A stretch of DNA of 42,818 nt from an uncultured Acidobacteriia bacterium (GCA_903828455.1 CAIKMJ010000057.1:1-42818), one strand, 5' to 3'. Counted from the stretch's first letter, positions 26,735 through 36,786 are shown. Notes: a model not told the origin generated them from the sequence alone. Made by a program: numbers and translations.

Positions 26735-27478
26735 ATGCGGAACCGCGAGTACGATCCCTTTGCGCGCATCTACAACCGTCACTGGGCCGCCGACTACCAT
26801 CGCGAAGCCGAACCTGTCGTCGCGCGCCTTCTGCTGTCCCGCCTTCGCCCCGGCGCCGCCGTGCTCGACGTCTGCTGCGGCACCGGCCGCTTCACCCGCG
26901 CCATCGCCGAACGCGGCTTCCGCATGGCCGGCATTGACGCCTCGGCCGCCATGATCCGCTACGCCCGCCGCAACGCCGCCGGCATCCCCTTTACCGTTGC
27001 CGACGCCCGCGACTTCTCGCTCCGCCGCAAATTCGCCGCCGCCTACTCTGTCTACGAAAGCCTCAACCACATCCCCGACCTCGCCGGTCTCACGCAGGCC
27101 TTCACCTCGGTGCGCCGCCACCTCTCCCCCGGCGCGCCGTTCCTGTTCGACCTCAACAGCGAGGAAGCTTATCTGATGAACTGGCTTGGCACCGACGGCA
27201 TCGCCGACGAAAGCAGCGCCTTCATCACTCACCTCGATTACGACGAAGCCACCCGCGTCGCCACCTGCCGCATGACCACCTTCCACCCCGCACGCGGCAA
27301 TCCCGGTGCGTGGAAGCGCGAAGACTTCACCGTCCGCCAGACCTGCCACGAAATCCCGCTCGCGCACGACGCCCTGCTCGCAGCCGGTTTCGGCAGCGTG
27401 TCACTCTACGACGCCTGCGACGTGGGACTCGGCCGCGGTCTCGGCCAGGGCCGTACGTTTCTTCTGGCGCTCGCCTGA
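26735..27478 (+). CDS. class I SAM-dependent methyltransferase
   Basis: This encodes a 247-residue protein from ATG 26735 (MRNREYDPFARIYNRHWAAD), which matches the start of this family; the longer frame from 26606 would overlap clpS. SAM-binding motif: AAVLDVCCGTGRFTRAIAER, acidic MAGIDASAAMI, VADARDFSL, and LSPGAPFLFDLNSEEAY. The overall pattern is like small-molecule methyltransferases with the YDxFAxxYN opening. The substrate is unknown. It is divergent from clpS (70 bases between starts) and its stop is 1 base from the stop of the convergent addA gene, leaving no room for a terminator. Confidence 0.87.
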   Translation: MRNREYDPFARIYNRHWAADYHREAEPVVARLLLSRLRPGAAVLDVCCGTGRFTRAIAERGFRMAGIDASAAMIRYARRNAAGIPFTVADARDFSLRRKFAAAYSVYESLNHIPDLAGLTQAFTSVRRHLSPGAPFLFDLNSEEAYLMNWLGTDGIADESSAFITHLDYDEATRVATCRMTTFHPARGNPGAWKREDFTVRQTCHEIPLAHDALLAAGFGSVSLYDACDVGLGRGLGQGRTFLLALA

Positions 27479-27479
27479 C

Positions 27480-30400
27480 CTAAAGCCGACCCGCCGGACA
27501 TAAACCGCCGTAGTGCGGACACTTCGCGCAATCCGCGCTCTCCCTCAGCTCGAAGCGCTGCTGCTCCTGTGCCTCGCGCAACTGCCCGATCCACCCCCGC
27601 ACCCGCGCCTCGGCATCCTCCGGTAACGGCACCTTCACCACCACGTCAGGCCGCAGAAAATGCAGCGATGCCGAAGCCACCTCGCGCCCGAACGCCCGCC
27701 GGATCGCCACCGCATACAGTGCCAGCTGCGGCGTATAGCGCGAGGCCCGCCCCGCCGCCGCGCCCGCCACCACATCGTCCGTCTTGTAATCCACCACATG
27801 GATCGCCCCGTCCTGCTCGAACCACAGGTCGATCGACCCGCGCACCAGCATCCCGTCCAGATCCACAATGAAATCCCACTCCCGCTCTGCCCGCGTCGCC
27901 GCCTTCGCCCGCGCCCCCAGTTCGCTCCGAGTGAACACCGCGGCCAGCGCCACCGCCTCCTCCGGATACTCGCCCGGCTTCTCCGCCAGCACGGCGTGCA
28001 CCATCGACCCCAGCTCCGCTGCCGGCGTCCCGTCATCCTCCCCGTGCAAATCCGCAGCCAAATCTTCCTGGTCGAACCGCGCCGCTCGCCCGCCGCTCCA
28101 GCCCGTATAGCGCTCCAGATAGTACCGCCGCGGACACGCCGCGAACAACGTCAGCGACGTCACATTCACGCCCGAATCGTACTGCCCCTCCGCTTCGGCA
28201 AGCGGCACGGTCAGCACCTCACGCGCCGCTTCTTCCGCCCCGGCTCCCGCAATCACCAGCGGAGGATCCACGTCAGCCGTCAGCAACGCGACCGCCACGT
28301 CATCCCCGTCGGTGGCCACCACCTCTTCTTCGAAATCATTCCGCGCCGGACGCTCGTCCAGGTCAAGCAACTCTTCCACCATGCGCGCCCAGTTGGCCGG
28401 TTTGCCGCGCTTCGGCAATGAATAGCTCAGGATGAGATGCTCCTCCGCCCGCGTCATCGCCACATACAGCAGCCGGTGCATCTCTTCCTGTTCCCGCTGC
28501 TTCGTCTCCGCCGCATTCGCAATCTGCCACGAATCCTTCACCACGCCCGCCTCGGCATGCATCCACTTCACCCCCAGACCATGCCGCAGCGTGAATGAGG
28601 CCCCGCCATAGTCCGTCCCCGTCCCCCTCCCCATTGCCGCCAAAATCACCACCGGAAACTCCAGCCCCTTCGATGCATGCGCCGTCATCACCTGCACGCG
28701 ATTCCCCTGATCCCGGTCCGCCAGTTCGGACTCCTTCGAAAGATCCGCCCCCGCCAGCTCCACTTCGTGCAGAAACGCCTGCAGATCGCGGCCCTCTCCC
28801 CTGCTCCGCGCCAGCTGCAGGTAGCTCGCAACGTTGTCGCCCTCCGGCGTGCCCGGCACCCACGCGATGCCGCTCTCCGTCAGCGCCCGCGCGATCAGCA
28901 GATCGGCCGCGATCACCGGCTCCGACTCCCGCCACCGGCCCAGATTGCCCGCAAAGCGCCCCAGCTTCCGCGTGTCCTCCGCGTCCATCCCCTCCGGCAC
29001 CTCGCCGCGCGCGAACTTCTCCATCCCTTCCGTCACCGACCCGCCCTGCAGCCGCAACCGCAGCAGCCCCTCGTCGCTCAACCCGCACAGCGGCGAACGC
29101 AGCACCGTGGCCAGCGCAATCCCGTCCCGCGGATTCGCCACCGCCCGCAGCAGCGCGGTGATGTCCCGCCCCTCGCGCGATACCAGAAACGACTCGCGCC
29201 GCCCGCACACCCACGGAATTCCCGCCTCGTCCAGCGCCTCCAGAATGGCCCGCATCGGACCGCTGGTGCGGCACAGGATTGCGAAGTCGCGGAAGTCCGC
29301 CACGCGGTCGCCCGTCCTGCCCAGCCGCAACGTGCCCTTCAGCCGCGCCACACGGTTCGCAATCCAGCGTGCTTCCCGATTGCCGCCTACGCCTTTGCCC
29401 TCCTCTTCTTCGTTCTCCTCGGCCGCTGCCTCGAAGTCCTCCTGCTCAATCCGCAGCACCTCGATCGATGCCCCGTCTTTTTCATGGAATGTTCCGCCCG
29501 CCGTCAGCCGCCGCTCCGTGATTCCCGCCCGTTTGTTCAGCAGCGTCTCCACAAGTCGCAAAATCGCCTCGCGGCTGCGGAAATTATGACTCAGCTCCGC
29601 CGAGTGCCGCTCCGCCTCCCGCACTTCTTTTTCGTAGTCCAGAAAAATCTGCGGCTGCGCATGGCGGAACCCGTAAATCGACTGGTTGATGTCACCCACT
29701 CCGAAAAACGTATCCGGCGCCCGCACCAGCCGGATCAGCTGCTCCTGCTGCGCATTGATGTCCTGAAACTCGTCCAGCATGATGTGCCGGAACTCGCGCC
29801 GCACCTTCCCGCGTACTTCCTCGCGATCCCGCAGCAGTTCGATGGCGCAACGCTCCAGATCGTTGAAGTCCAGCTCGCCGTTCTCCCGCTTCCGCTCGGC
29901 GTAAAGCTCTTCGAACTGCGCCAGCACGTCGAACAGCATCGTCCGGAAACGCGCGAAGCGCTTCGACACAGCCGCCGAAATCAGCTGCGGAAGATGCTCT
30001 TCGCGGAAATCTTCCAGTTCGGCCTTCCATTCCTTCGGCACCGCATTCAGGCGCGGCCTGAAGCTGACCAGCGCACCGATCAGTTCCTCGTCGCCCGCTC
30101 GCTCGATCGTCGCCGCCCAGTCGAAAATCTCGCCCCGCTGCCTCTCCTGCGCCTCGGAAATTTTCGCGCCCCAGCGCGCCATCATCTCGCGCAGCACACG
30201 CGGAGTCGCCCGAACATCCACTCGCGCCGGATCCTCCATCCGCCGCGCCGCCTCGGCCGTCAGCCCCGCCGACCGCATCACATCCCACGCGTCCCGCAAA
30301 TCGGCCGCCAGCTTCACCGGCTTCGCCAGTGCCTCAATCAGCGCCAGCGTATCCTCCCGCCGCCGCTCCGTCAGTTCGTTCAGAGCCTTATGGATGCAGT

Positions 30401-30794
30401 CCGCCTGCGCGCGCTCCGCATCGCGCTGATCCAGTACGCGAAACTGCGGGTCGATCCCCGCCGCAATCGCGTTCTCCCGCAGCAGCCGCGTGCAGAACCC
30501 GTGGATCGTCGAAACCCACGCCGTCTCCAGTTCGCGCCGCCGCACTTCGTCATGAGCGAACTTATCCAGCAGCTTGACGCGCATGTTCGCCGCGGCCTTT
30601 TCGGTGAACGTGATCGCCACAATTGCGCGCGGATCCACCGCGTCTTCTTCAATCAGCTTCCGGAACCGCTCCACCAGCACTGTCGTCTTGCCCGACCCCG
30701 GCCCCGCCACCACACACGCATCCACGTTGCGGCGCCCCAGCGCATGATGCTGCTCCGGCGTAAACCCACCCTGCCCGGCCTGCCTTTCACTCAT
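27480..30794 (-). CDS. addA: AddA-type UvrD-family helicase with C-terminal RecB-like nuclease
   Basis: This encodes a 1104-residue protein, helicase-nuclease subunit for double-strand-break processing and recombination. Start ATG 30794 (MSERQAGQGGFTPEQHHALG) overlaps the addB-like stop by 8 bases. Q-motif FTPEQHHAL, Walker A AGPGSGKTTVL (residues 30-40), ITFTEKAAANM, Walker B DEFQDIN (341-347), GDINQSIYGFRHA, and MTAHASKGLEFPVV. The nuclease has GSMVHAVL, GSIDLWFEQ (Asp near 987) and VVDYKTDD (near 1000-1004). One Cys near 885 (ACPRRYYLER) and three at the C-terminus (CAKCPHYGGLC) could bind an iron-sulfur cluster. Confidence 0.92.
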   Translation of the reverse strand: MSERQAGQGGFTPEQHHALGRRNVDACVVAGPGSGKTTVLVERFRKLIEEDAVDPRAIVAITFTEKAAANMRVKLLDKFAHDEVRRRELETAWVSTIHGFCTRLLRENAIAAGIDPQFRVLDQRDAERAQADCIHKALNELTERRREDTLALIEALAKPVKLAADLRDAWDVMRSAGLTAEAARRMEDPARVDVRATPRVLREMMARWGAKISEAQERQRGEIFDWAATIERAGDEELIGALVSFRPRLNAVPKEWKAELEDFREEHLPQLISAAVSKRFARFRTMLFDVLAQFEELYAERKRENGELDFNDLERCAIELLRDREEVRGKVRREFRHIMLDEFQDINAQQEQLIRLVRAPDTFFGVGDINQSIYGFRHAQPQIFLDYEKEVREAERHSAELSHNFRSREAILRLVETLLNKRAGITERRLTAGGTFHEKDGASIEVLRIEQEDFEAAAEENEEEEGKGVGGNREARWIANRVARLKGTLRLGRTGDRVADFRDFAILCRTSGPMRAILEALDEAGIPWVCGRRESFLVSREGRDITALLRAVANPRDGIALATVLRSPLCGLSDEGLLRLRLQGGSVTEGMEKFARGEVPEGMDAEDTRKLGRFAGNLGRWRESEPVIAADLLIARALTESGIAWVPGTPEGDNVASYLQLARSRGEGRDLQAFLHEVELAGADLSKESELADRDQGNRVQVMTAHASKGLEFPVVILAAMGRGTGTDYGGASFTLRHGLGVKWMHAEAGVVKDSWQIANAAETKQREQEEMHRLLYVAMTRAEEHLILSYSLPKRGKPANWARMVEELLDLDERPARNDFEEEVVATDGDDVAVALLTADVDPPLVIAGAGAEEAAREVLTVPLAEAEGQYDSGVNVTSLTLFAACPRRYYLERYTGWSGGRAARFDQEDLAADLHGEDDGTPAAELGSMVHAVLAEKPGEYPEEAVALAAVFTRSELGARAKAATRAEREWDFIVDLDGMLVRGSIDLWFEQDGAIHVVDYKTDDVVAGAAAGRASRYTPQLALYAVAIRRAFGREVASASLHFLRPDVVVKVPLPEDAEARVRGWIGQLREAQEQQRFELRESADCAKCPHYGGLCPAGRL

Positions 30795-33459
30795 GTCCCG
30801 CACCCGCCGCCACGCCGCGCCGCAGCGTCTCCACCCGGCACGCCGCCGCAAAATCGCAGTACTTACAAGACTCGTCGCTATGCGGACGCACCGCCGTGTC
30901 CCCTTCCAGATACGCCTCCAGCCGCCCGGCCGCCAGTTCCCGCGCCTTCTCCGCCCAGTCGTCCGGCATCTCCTGCAGTCCGCCGCCCGCATAGCCCGGG
31001 ATCGTTCCCCAGCCGTGCAGCTTGTCGTCGCGCACCGCCCAGAACGCCATCGCCACCGGCTCGCGCTGCAGCTTCTGCCGCGCCGCCAGCACATAGAGCG
31101 GCCCCTGCAGATTGGTGTCGCTCGCCACCAGCTTCTTCACATTCTCCGTCTTGCTGCTCTTGTAATCGATGACCACGCATTCATCGCCGAACAAGTCCAC
31201 CCGGTCGATGCGCCCGTTCACCACAATTCCGCGCGGAAACGCCAGCTCGAAATCCACTTCCACCTCGCGCCCGTCCGCCTTCCACCGCTCCGTCGCCCCC
31301 ACCTTCCGCGCAATTTCGCGCAGCACGTAGCGCTCGGCCTCCAGCCGGTACCCGGGCGGCAGATGCCTCTTGCGGCACTCCTCCTCCCACGTCTCATCGA
31401 AGACCTCCACGAAATCCCGCTTCGGCGGCGACAGCCACTTTTCCAGCGCCGCATGCAGAATCGTTCCCGTCACCCGGCTCTGCAGCCGCTCGTGCGGACG
31501 CTCCGGCGCCGCCTCCAGCCGCAGCGCCCGCGCCGCGAAGAACTGAAACGGACACTGCAGCAGCTTTTCCAGCGTCGTCGGCGTCACGGTGCGGTGCAGC
31601 TCCGCCATCCGCCCCAGCAACTTCGGCGATTCAATCCGCCCCGCCGCCCCCGTCGACGCGCGCTCTTCCCGCGCCGCCGGCACGCAAATTCCCGCAGCCT
31701 CGCTCTCCGCCTCAAGCTCGTGCAGATACCGCGACTTTTCCGCCCCCCTCCCCGCCGCGTCGTGCGCCGCGACCGTCAGGATCAGATTCGCCGCCGCCCG
31801 CGTCCGCAGCTCCCCGAACAGCCACCGCTCTTCCTGTTCCCGGTCGGTCCGCTGCACCGGAATTTCGGCCCGCTGCAGCGCCGGAATGTCAGACGCGCTG
31901 AAGATCGCGTTCTCCGCCGCCTTGCGCGGAAAGTCGCGGTCCGACATGCCGCATACGATCAGCGTGTGCACGTTCCACTGCCGCGCCTCCTGCACACCCA
32001 TCACATGAACCACATTCGTCCGGTCGTCCGGCGGATGGATCATCGCCGCTTCCACCGCTTCTTTGGCGACATGCCGGAACTCTTCGAGCGACACCAGTAC
32101 TTCGCCGTCCGGCCAGAAGGCCGCCGCCGTTTCCACCGCGCCCTTCCACGCCCCCAGCGCCGCCCCGTGGCTCCGCGCTTCCTCCGTTCGCGTGCTCCCC
32201 GGCTCCATCCGCGCGGGCCGGTAAAACCTTTCCGCCATCTTTACCAGCCGCCGCGCCCACTCTGCCGGACGCAGCCGCGCACTCCGCCACGCGCCAATCC
32301 GCAGACACTCTTCGATCTCGCCGCGAAGCCATCCCTCGCCGGCCGCCTCCAGCAACTGGGCCGCGCCGATTGCCGGCATCTTCTCCCGCACTTCGAAATC
32401 GAAGCGGTCGAACTCCGCCGTCGCCCGCAGCAGCGGATGCGCCCGCAGCGCCCCGAGCGTCGCCTCGAAGTCCCACTCCTGCAGCGCGCCATCCATCAGC
32501 CCGCCCAGAAACGCCTCCACCGGATGATGCCGCAGCGCCTGCCCGAAGTAGAAACGCGCGGGCAGCCCGAACCGCTCAAACGCCGCCCGCAGCAGCGGCA
32601 CATACGTCCCGGTATCGCGCACCGCCACGGCAATACCGCGCAGCGCCACGCCATCCCGCTGCAGCCCTGCAATCCGCCGCGCAATATCATCCACTTCGCG
32701 GTCAGCCGTTGCCGACTCCACAACTACCGTCCGCACCGCCCGCTCTCGCGCCGCCAGCATCTCCGTCCGCGCCCGCAGTTCCAGGCACAGCCGGTACATC
32801 TCGTCGCTCGCCTCGCCCGTCCCGAGCGTCATCGTCACTTCGCACACCGGCGCCAGCGCCCGCACCAGCCCGCTCTCCAGCGGACTCAGATGCAGGAATC
32901 CGTCCATCCACACCGTAGCGCTTTCACGGCATTCCGCAGCCGCGCGAAACAGCCCGCCGCGTGTCATAAAGCCGCTGCGCCGCACCGCTTCGTCCACCGC
33001 AATCCAGACTTTCAGGAAGGCTCGCGCCAGCGGCGAAAGCCCGCGCGCCGCGCCGAGGCTATCCGTCGTCGCACCTGCATTCTCCAGCAGGTGAATCGTG
33101 TCGATGACGACCCCCGCCATCCCCTCCGTCCCCGCCACTCGCCGGAAGTCCGGCAACGCCACCCGCCGCAGCGCCTCGCGCACAAACGCCCGCAGCAGTC
33201 CATCCGGCACCGGACCGCGATCCGCCTTGCCGCCCATGGCCGCACTTGCCCGTTCGCGCGCAAAACGGCTCAGCGACAAAACTGAATGGGGAGAAAAGAC
33301 CAGCCCGCGACGCGCCAACTCGTGCTGCGAATGCCGTACCAGCGTCGCCGTCGGCAGCACCAGCCGCGGCTTCGGCGCGCCTCGGCGCACCGCTTCGGCG
33401 AACTCACCGTAAACCTGTTCCGTCTTGCCGCTCCCGGGCCCGCCGCGCACTACCCGCAC
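30787..33459 (-). CDS. addB: AddB-type helicase-nuclease subunit with Fe-S PD-(D/E)XK nuclease
   Basis: This encodes an 890-residue protein from GTG 33459. It retains Walker A at the N-terminus (GGPGSGKTEQV, residues 6-16), then a diverged helicase-like body (VHVMGVQEARQWNVHTLIVCG, GMSDRDFPRKAAENAIFS). The C-terminal PD-(D/E)XK domain has GTILHAALEKW, VNGRIDRVDLFGDECVVIDYKSS (near 750-770), and a four-cysteine set: C in LLQCPFQFF (about 633) plus CKYC and AAACR (865-874), the AddB/Cas4 iron-sulfur pattern. AddB normally recognises Chi and cuts one strand. It is shorter than the Bacillus protein (about 1160). Overlaps addA. Confidence 0.88.
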   Translation of the reverse strand: MRVVRGGPGSGKTEQVYGEFAEAVRRGAPKPRLVLPTATLVRHSQHELARRGLVFSPHSVLSLSRFARERASAAMGGKADRGPVPDGLLRAFVREALRRVALPDFRRVAGTEGMAGVVIDTIHLLENAGATTDSLGAARGLSPLARAFLKVWIAVDEAVRRSGFMTRGGLFRAAAECRESATVWMDGFLHLSPLESGLVRALAPVCEVTMTLGTGEASDEMYRLCLELRARTEMLAARERAVRTVVVESATADREVDDIARRIAGLQRDGVALRGIAVAVRDTGTYVPLLRAAFERFGLPARFYFGQALRHHPVEAFLGGLMDGALQEWDFEATLGALRAHPLLRATAEFDRFDFEVREKMPAIGAAQLLEAAGEGWLRGEIEECLRIGAWRSARLRPAEWARRLVKMAERFYRPARMEPGSTRTEEARSHGAALGAWKGAVETAAAFWPDGEVLVSLEEFRHVAKEAVEAAMIHPPDDRTNVVHVMGVQEARQWNVHTLIVCGMSDRDFPRKAAENAIFSASDIPALQRAEIPVQRTDREQEERWLFGELRTRAAANLILTVAAHDAAGRGAEKSRYLHELEAESEAAGICVPAAREERASTGAAGRIESPKLLGRMAELHRTVTPTTLEKLLQCPFQFFAARALRLEAAPERPHERLQSRVTGTILHAALEKWLSPPKRDFVEVFDETWEEECRKRHLPPGYRLEAERYVLREIARKVGATERWKADGREVEVDFELAFPRGIVVNGRIDRVDLFGDECVVIDYKSSKTENVKKLVASDTNLQGPLYVLAARQKLQREPVAMAFWAVRDDKLHGWGTIPGYAGGGLQEMPDDWAEKARELAAGRLEAYLEGDTAVRPHSDESCKYCDFAAACRVETLRRGVAAGAGHE

Positions 33460-33578
33460 AGCAAAACGCCCCGGGCGAACAAAAGGAGAACAAAAGACAT
33501 CCCACTACGGTACTACAGAATGGAGTCGCCCGGAATATGAGGCCAGAGCTTTGCGCGGCCGTGCCGTGGAGCGCGGTG

Positions 33579-36500
33579 CTACTGGATCCCGATCCTGCCG
33601 CCGGGCACGATCGTACCCACGTTCGCCGATCCCGCTACCGCAACCGAACCGCTCGGCGGCGCCACCGTCACCTGCACCGGATTGCTCTGCAGGCCGTGGT
33701 CGAGCGAACGCACCTGCACAATGTTCGTGCCCGCGCTCACCGTCGGCGGAATCTGCGCCTGAATCTGCCCCGTCGCGGTCTTCAGAAGCGGAAGCGCCAC
33801 ATCGTTGAATGTCACGCAACTGCCACCGAGCACCGTCGGCGTCGGCAGCGCGGCCGCAGTCGCCGTGCTCGCCAGGTTGGTGCCGTTCACGTTGATGAAT
33901 CCGCCTACCGTCAGCGTCGTCGAATTGTCGGTCGCGTTCACCACGCCGCGCGTCGCGTTGATGGCCGGCGCGGTCGCCCCGCCCGGCGTCAGCGGCACCA
34001 CGCTCAGCCCGGAAAGCGTAATGATGTACGCCGTATTGTTGCTGTCCACCACCATGGAACGCGGCGGCAGATTGTAGCGCGCACTCGTGCTGAAGATCGA
34101 AAACCGCGGATTCTCCGGTGCCACGGCCAACACAGTGGAAGATCCGTTATTAATGCCCACCTGCTCGATGATCGGCCGCGCATCGCTCGTCGGCGTCGCC
34201 GTAAAACTCGCCAGCACCGGCGTCGTCAGCCGCAGGAAGCTGGTGGAGTTGTAGGGTGCCGTCGCCACCACGTGACGCGCCGATGGATTCGACGCCGAAA
34301 CCGCACTTGGCGACGCCGTTCCCCCCAGCACAGTCAGCGATCCGTTCGTATACAGCCCGCCCAGCGTGAAGTAACTCTGCGCCGGACCCGCGCCCAGCGG
34401 ACCGTAGAATCCCGCGATCGGCGCCGAAAACAGCACGCCGTTCGCTACATACGAATCGCTCGATCCCTGGTATAAATACGCTTCCCCGTTCCCGGCCAGC
34501 GTCAAAATGTAGCTGTTGTCCGGCGACGCCATCATGTTGACGCGCGTCGTGGCGCTCACCGGCAGCAGATTGTTGCCCGCCGCCGCCTGCGTCAGCGTAT
34601 CTGCCACCCGCGGCACCGCCGTCCCGCCCAGCACTTCCCACTGCCCGCCGTTCGACATCACGAACTGCAGCCCGTAAAGCCCCGTCGCCAGCGTCTGCGG
34701 ATACAGCAGAGCCGCCGTCGTGCCGCCCGCCTGCCGCGGCAATGGCGGGAATCCGATGTAGCCCACGTCCTTCATGATCGTGAGATCCACCCGGTGAATC
34801 AGTTCGCTGCCCGTGTGCGCTACATACAGCGTGTTGCCATCGGAACTGAGCGCCATCTGGCCCGGCAGCTGTCCCACGGAAATCGGCGTCTTAAACACCC
34901 GGTTCACCGTGTCGAAAACTTCAATCCGGTTGTAGCCCGCGTTCGAAAGATAAACCAGGTTCCGACCCTGATCCAGCACAATGTCCTGCAGCCCCTGGTC
35001 TCCGGCCACCGTCAGCGTCGCGCCCAGCGTTGTGTTCGCCGCCGTCGTGATCTGCGTTGCCAGCGGCGAGTTATTCGGAATCGTCGGCACCGGGAAGATC
35101 TGCCCGCGCTGGTCGCTCTGGCGGTAATTCATGTACACGCGCACCAGCGGCGGAATGTTGATCGCGGCCGGCGCGGAAAACGCTACATCGAGCGGTTGAC
35201 CTTCAATCGCCGTCACCCCGCCCACGCCCGTCGCCCCGGTCACCAGATTCGTGCCCGGCTTGCGCGCAACCAGCCGCCCCGGCTCCATGCTAAAGGTAAT
35301 GGTGGAAGGCGCCACGCCGGACGACACATTCGTCGTCAGCGCCGACGAAATCGTCGTCACCGCATACGTCAGCTTGCCCGCGCCCAGATTGTTGATATTC
35401 AGCGTCGCCTGCGCCAGCCCCGGACTGCACGGATTCTGCGACAGGAAGATCTGCGTCGCCGAAGGCTGAATGATCGGATAGTTATAGAGCGTTGAGAGCG
35501 GCAGATAAATCAGGCCGGACTGCGACAGGCTCCACGCATTCTTCCCGTCCGCCGTCACCACCACCTTCGCCACAATGCTCTCCGGCAGCCGGATACCCAG
35601 CCGGATCGCCAGATTGTTCGGATCGGAAAGCAGCAGCGTCGACGAATTGGTGGGCGCCGGCGGATTCGAAGTGGCCGCCACGTTGAAGGCGCCGTAAAGC
35701 GTCGTCCCGTCCGGCGAAAACACGCTGCCCCCGATATTAGCCGTCGTGCTGAACGCCGCCGTGAACGGGAACGGCGCATTCGCGTTGTTCATCTGTCCCA
35801 GCAGCGACAACGTCGCAATGTCGTACATCGTGTAGCCGGCCATGAACCGCGAACCGTCCGGCGAAATCGCCAGCACCGTCGATTGCCCCGTCACCGTGCG
35901 GCTCCGCAAAATCGAACCCGAACTCACTTCGTACACGAACATGTACGAAGTAGTCGTGGTCGGATTCGTGATCCCCACAATGTAATTTCCGTCCGGCGTC
36001 GTCGCCAGCTTGCTCAGAAATGTTGTCGTCGGCCGCGTCAGCGTCGTCGAAGGCAGCGGCGTCGGCGTGGAAGGCGGCGGCGGCGTCACCACCGAAATCA
36101 GCTGGCTGCCCGTCGCCTGCGTGCGGTCGAAAATCAGCAGCGGCGTCGCGGCGCTCAGGGTGCTGATCAGCGCTCGCCCGTCCCCGCCCACCGCAATGCC
36201 CTGCGGCTGCGAAATTGCAATCGTCTGCACCACCCCGCCGCCGCCCAGCGCAATCACCGTAACCGTATTGCTCGTGCTGCTGGTCACATAAAGGTATGCG
36301 TTGTCCGGCGACATCGCCTCCGCCAGCGGCCCCGTGCTCACCGGGATATTTCCCACCACCGCGTTCGTCGACGTGCTGACAATATCGATCCGGCTCGCCC
36401 CGCTGTTCACCAGATACAGCAGACCTCTCGACTGATCGAGCACCATGTCCGAAGGCGTCCCCCCGAGCGGAATCACCGTGCCGAACGTGGCTGCGGTGGT

Positions 36501-36596
36501 CTGCGCGGAAAGGCGCGGCGCAAATGCCGGAATCGACAGGGCGGCCAGCAATGTCAGGAATACGCGCGCGGTGACGGAAATACGGTTCGCGGACAG
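33579..36596 (-). CDS. secreted YVTN-type beta-propeller protein with TIGR03437-like C-terminus
   Basis: This encodes a 1005-residue exported protein if it starts at CTG 36596. No ATG, GTG or TTG fits; AAGGAG lies exactly 6 bases before that CTG and a signal peptide follows (VFLTLLAALSIPAFAPRLSAQ). A -10-like TATACT at 36640-36645 is placed suitably. Two propeller-like regions carry YVTN repeats: RGLLYLVNSGASRIDIVS, AYLYVTSSTSNTVTVI, RNLVYLSNAGYNRIEVFD and NTLYVAHTGSELIHRVD. The last 120 residues match the TIGR03437 type: GGFINVNGTNLAS, GGSCVTFNDVALPLL, GQIQAQIPP and GTNIVQVRS. The role is unknown, probably surface binding. Low-complexity Thr/Pro segment near residue 175. Confidence 0.85.
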   Translation of the reverse strand: MSANRISVTARVFLTLLAALSIPAFAPRLSAQTTAATFGTVIPLGGTPSDMVLDQSRGLLYLVNSGASRIDIVSTSTNAVVGNIPVSTGPLAEAMSPDNAYLYVTSSTSNTVTVIALGGGGVVQTIAISQPQGIAVGGDGRALISTLSAATPLLIFDRTQATGSQLISVVTPPPPSTPTPLPSTTLTRPTTTFLSKLATTPDGNYIVGITNPTTTTSYMFVYEVSSGSILRSRTVTGQSTVLAISPDGSRFMAGYTMYDIATLSLLGQMNNANAPFPFTAAFSTTANIGGSVFSPDGTTLYGAFNVAATSNPPAPTNSSTLLLSDPNNLAIRLGIRLPESIVAKVVVTADGKNAWSLSQSGLIYLPLSTLYNYPIIQPSATQIFLSQNPCSPGLAQATLNINNLGAGKLTYAVTTISSALTTNVSSGVAPSTITFSMEPGRLVARKPGTNLVTGATGVGGVTAIEGQPLDVAFSAPAAINIPPLVRVYMNYRQSDQRGQIFPVPTIPNNSPLATQITTAANTTLGATLTVAGDQGLQDIVLDQGRNLVYLSNAGYNRIEVFDTVNRVFKTPISVGQLPGQMALSSDGNTLYVAHTGSELIHRVDLTIMKDVGYIGFPPLPRQAGGTTAALLYPQTLATGLYGLQFVMSNGGQWEVLGGTAVPRVADTLTQAAAGNNLLPVSATTRVNMMASPDNSYILTLAGNGEAYLYQGSSDSYVANGVLFSAPIAGFYGPLGAGPAQSYFTLGGLYTNGSLTVLGGTASPSAVSASNPSARHVVATAPYNSTSFLRLTTPVLASFTATPTSDARPIIEQVGINNGSSTVLAVAPENPRFSIFSTSARYNLPPRSMVVDSNNTAYIITLSGLSVVPLTPGGATAPAINATRGVVNATDNSTTLTVGGFINVNGTNLASTATAAALPTPTVLGGSCVTFNDVALPLLKTATGQIQAQIPPTVSAGTNIVQVRSLDHGLQSNPVQVTVAPPSGSVAVAGSANVGTIVPGGRIGIQ

Positions 36597-36673
36597 AGAA
36601 GACTCCTTAACGTCAGGCGGGTTGCAGAATAATTCACTGAGTATAACCCAACAAACCGCCAAAGGGTTGCACA

Positions 36674-36698
36674 GGAAAACGCCGCCACGGGAAAACGC
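36674..36698 (+). repeat. direct repeat GGAAAACGC x2
   Basis: GGAAAACGC occurs at 36674-36682 and again at 36690-36698, 16 bases apart start to start, in the intergenic region between the leftward propeller gene and the rightward DUF192 gene. The spacing (about one and a half helical turns) could place a regulator, but the copies may be chance in a small region. A run of seven C follows. Confidence 0.3.
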
Positions 36699-36786
36699 GC
36701 CCCCCCCTTTCCGGATTTCGCCCCCCGGATGCGGTAATTTTCGCAACAACCGGCCCCCGCGCCGTGTTATAACAAGGAACTTGAAA

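Noticed and set aside
28677-33285. Two long plus-strand frames (831 and 830 residues) opposite addA and addB
   Set aside because: Both are Arg/His/Pro/Gln-rich shadows of real helicase-nuclease genes and contain no recognisable domain.
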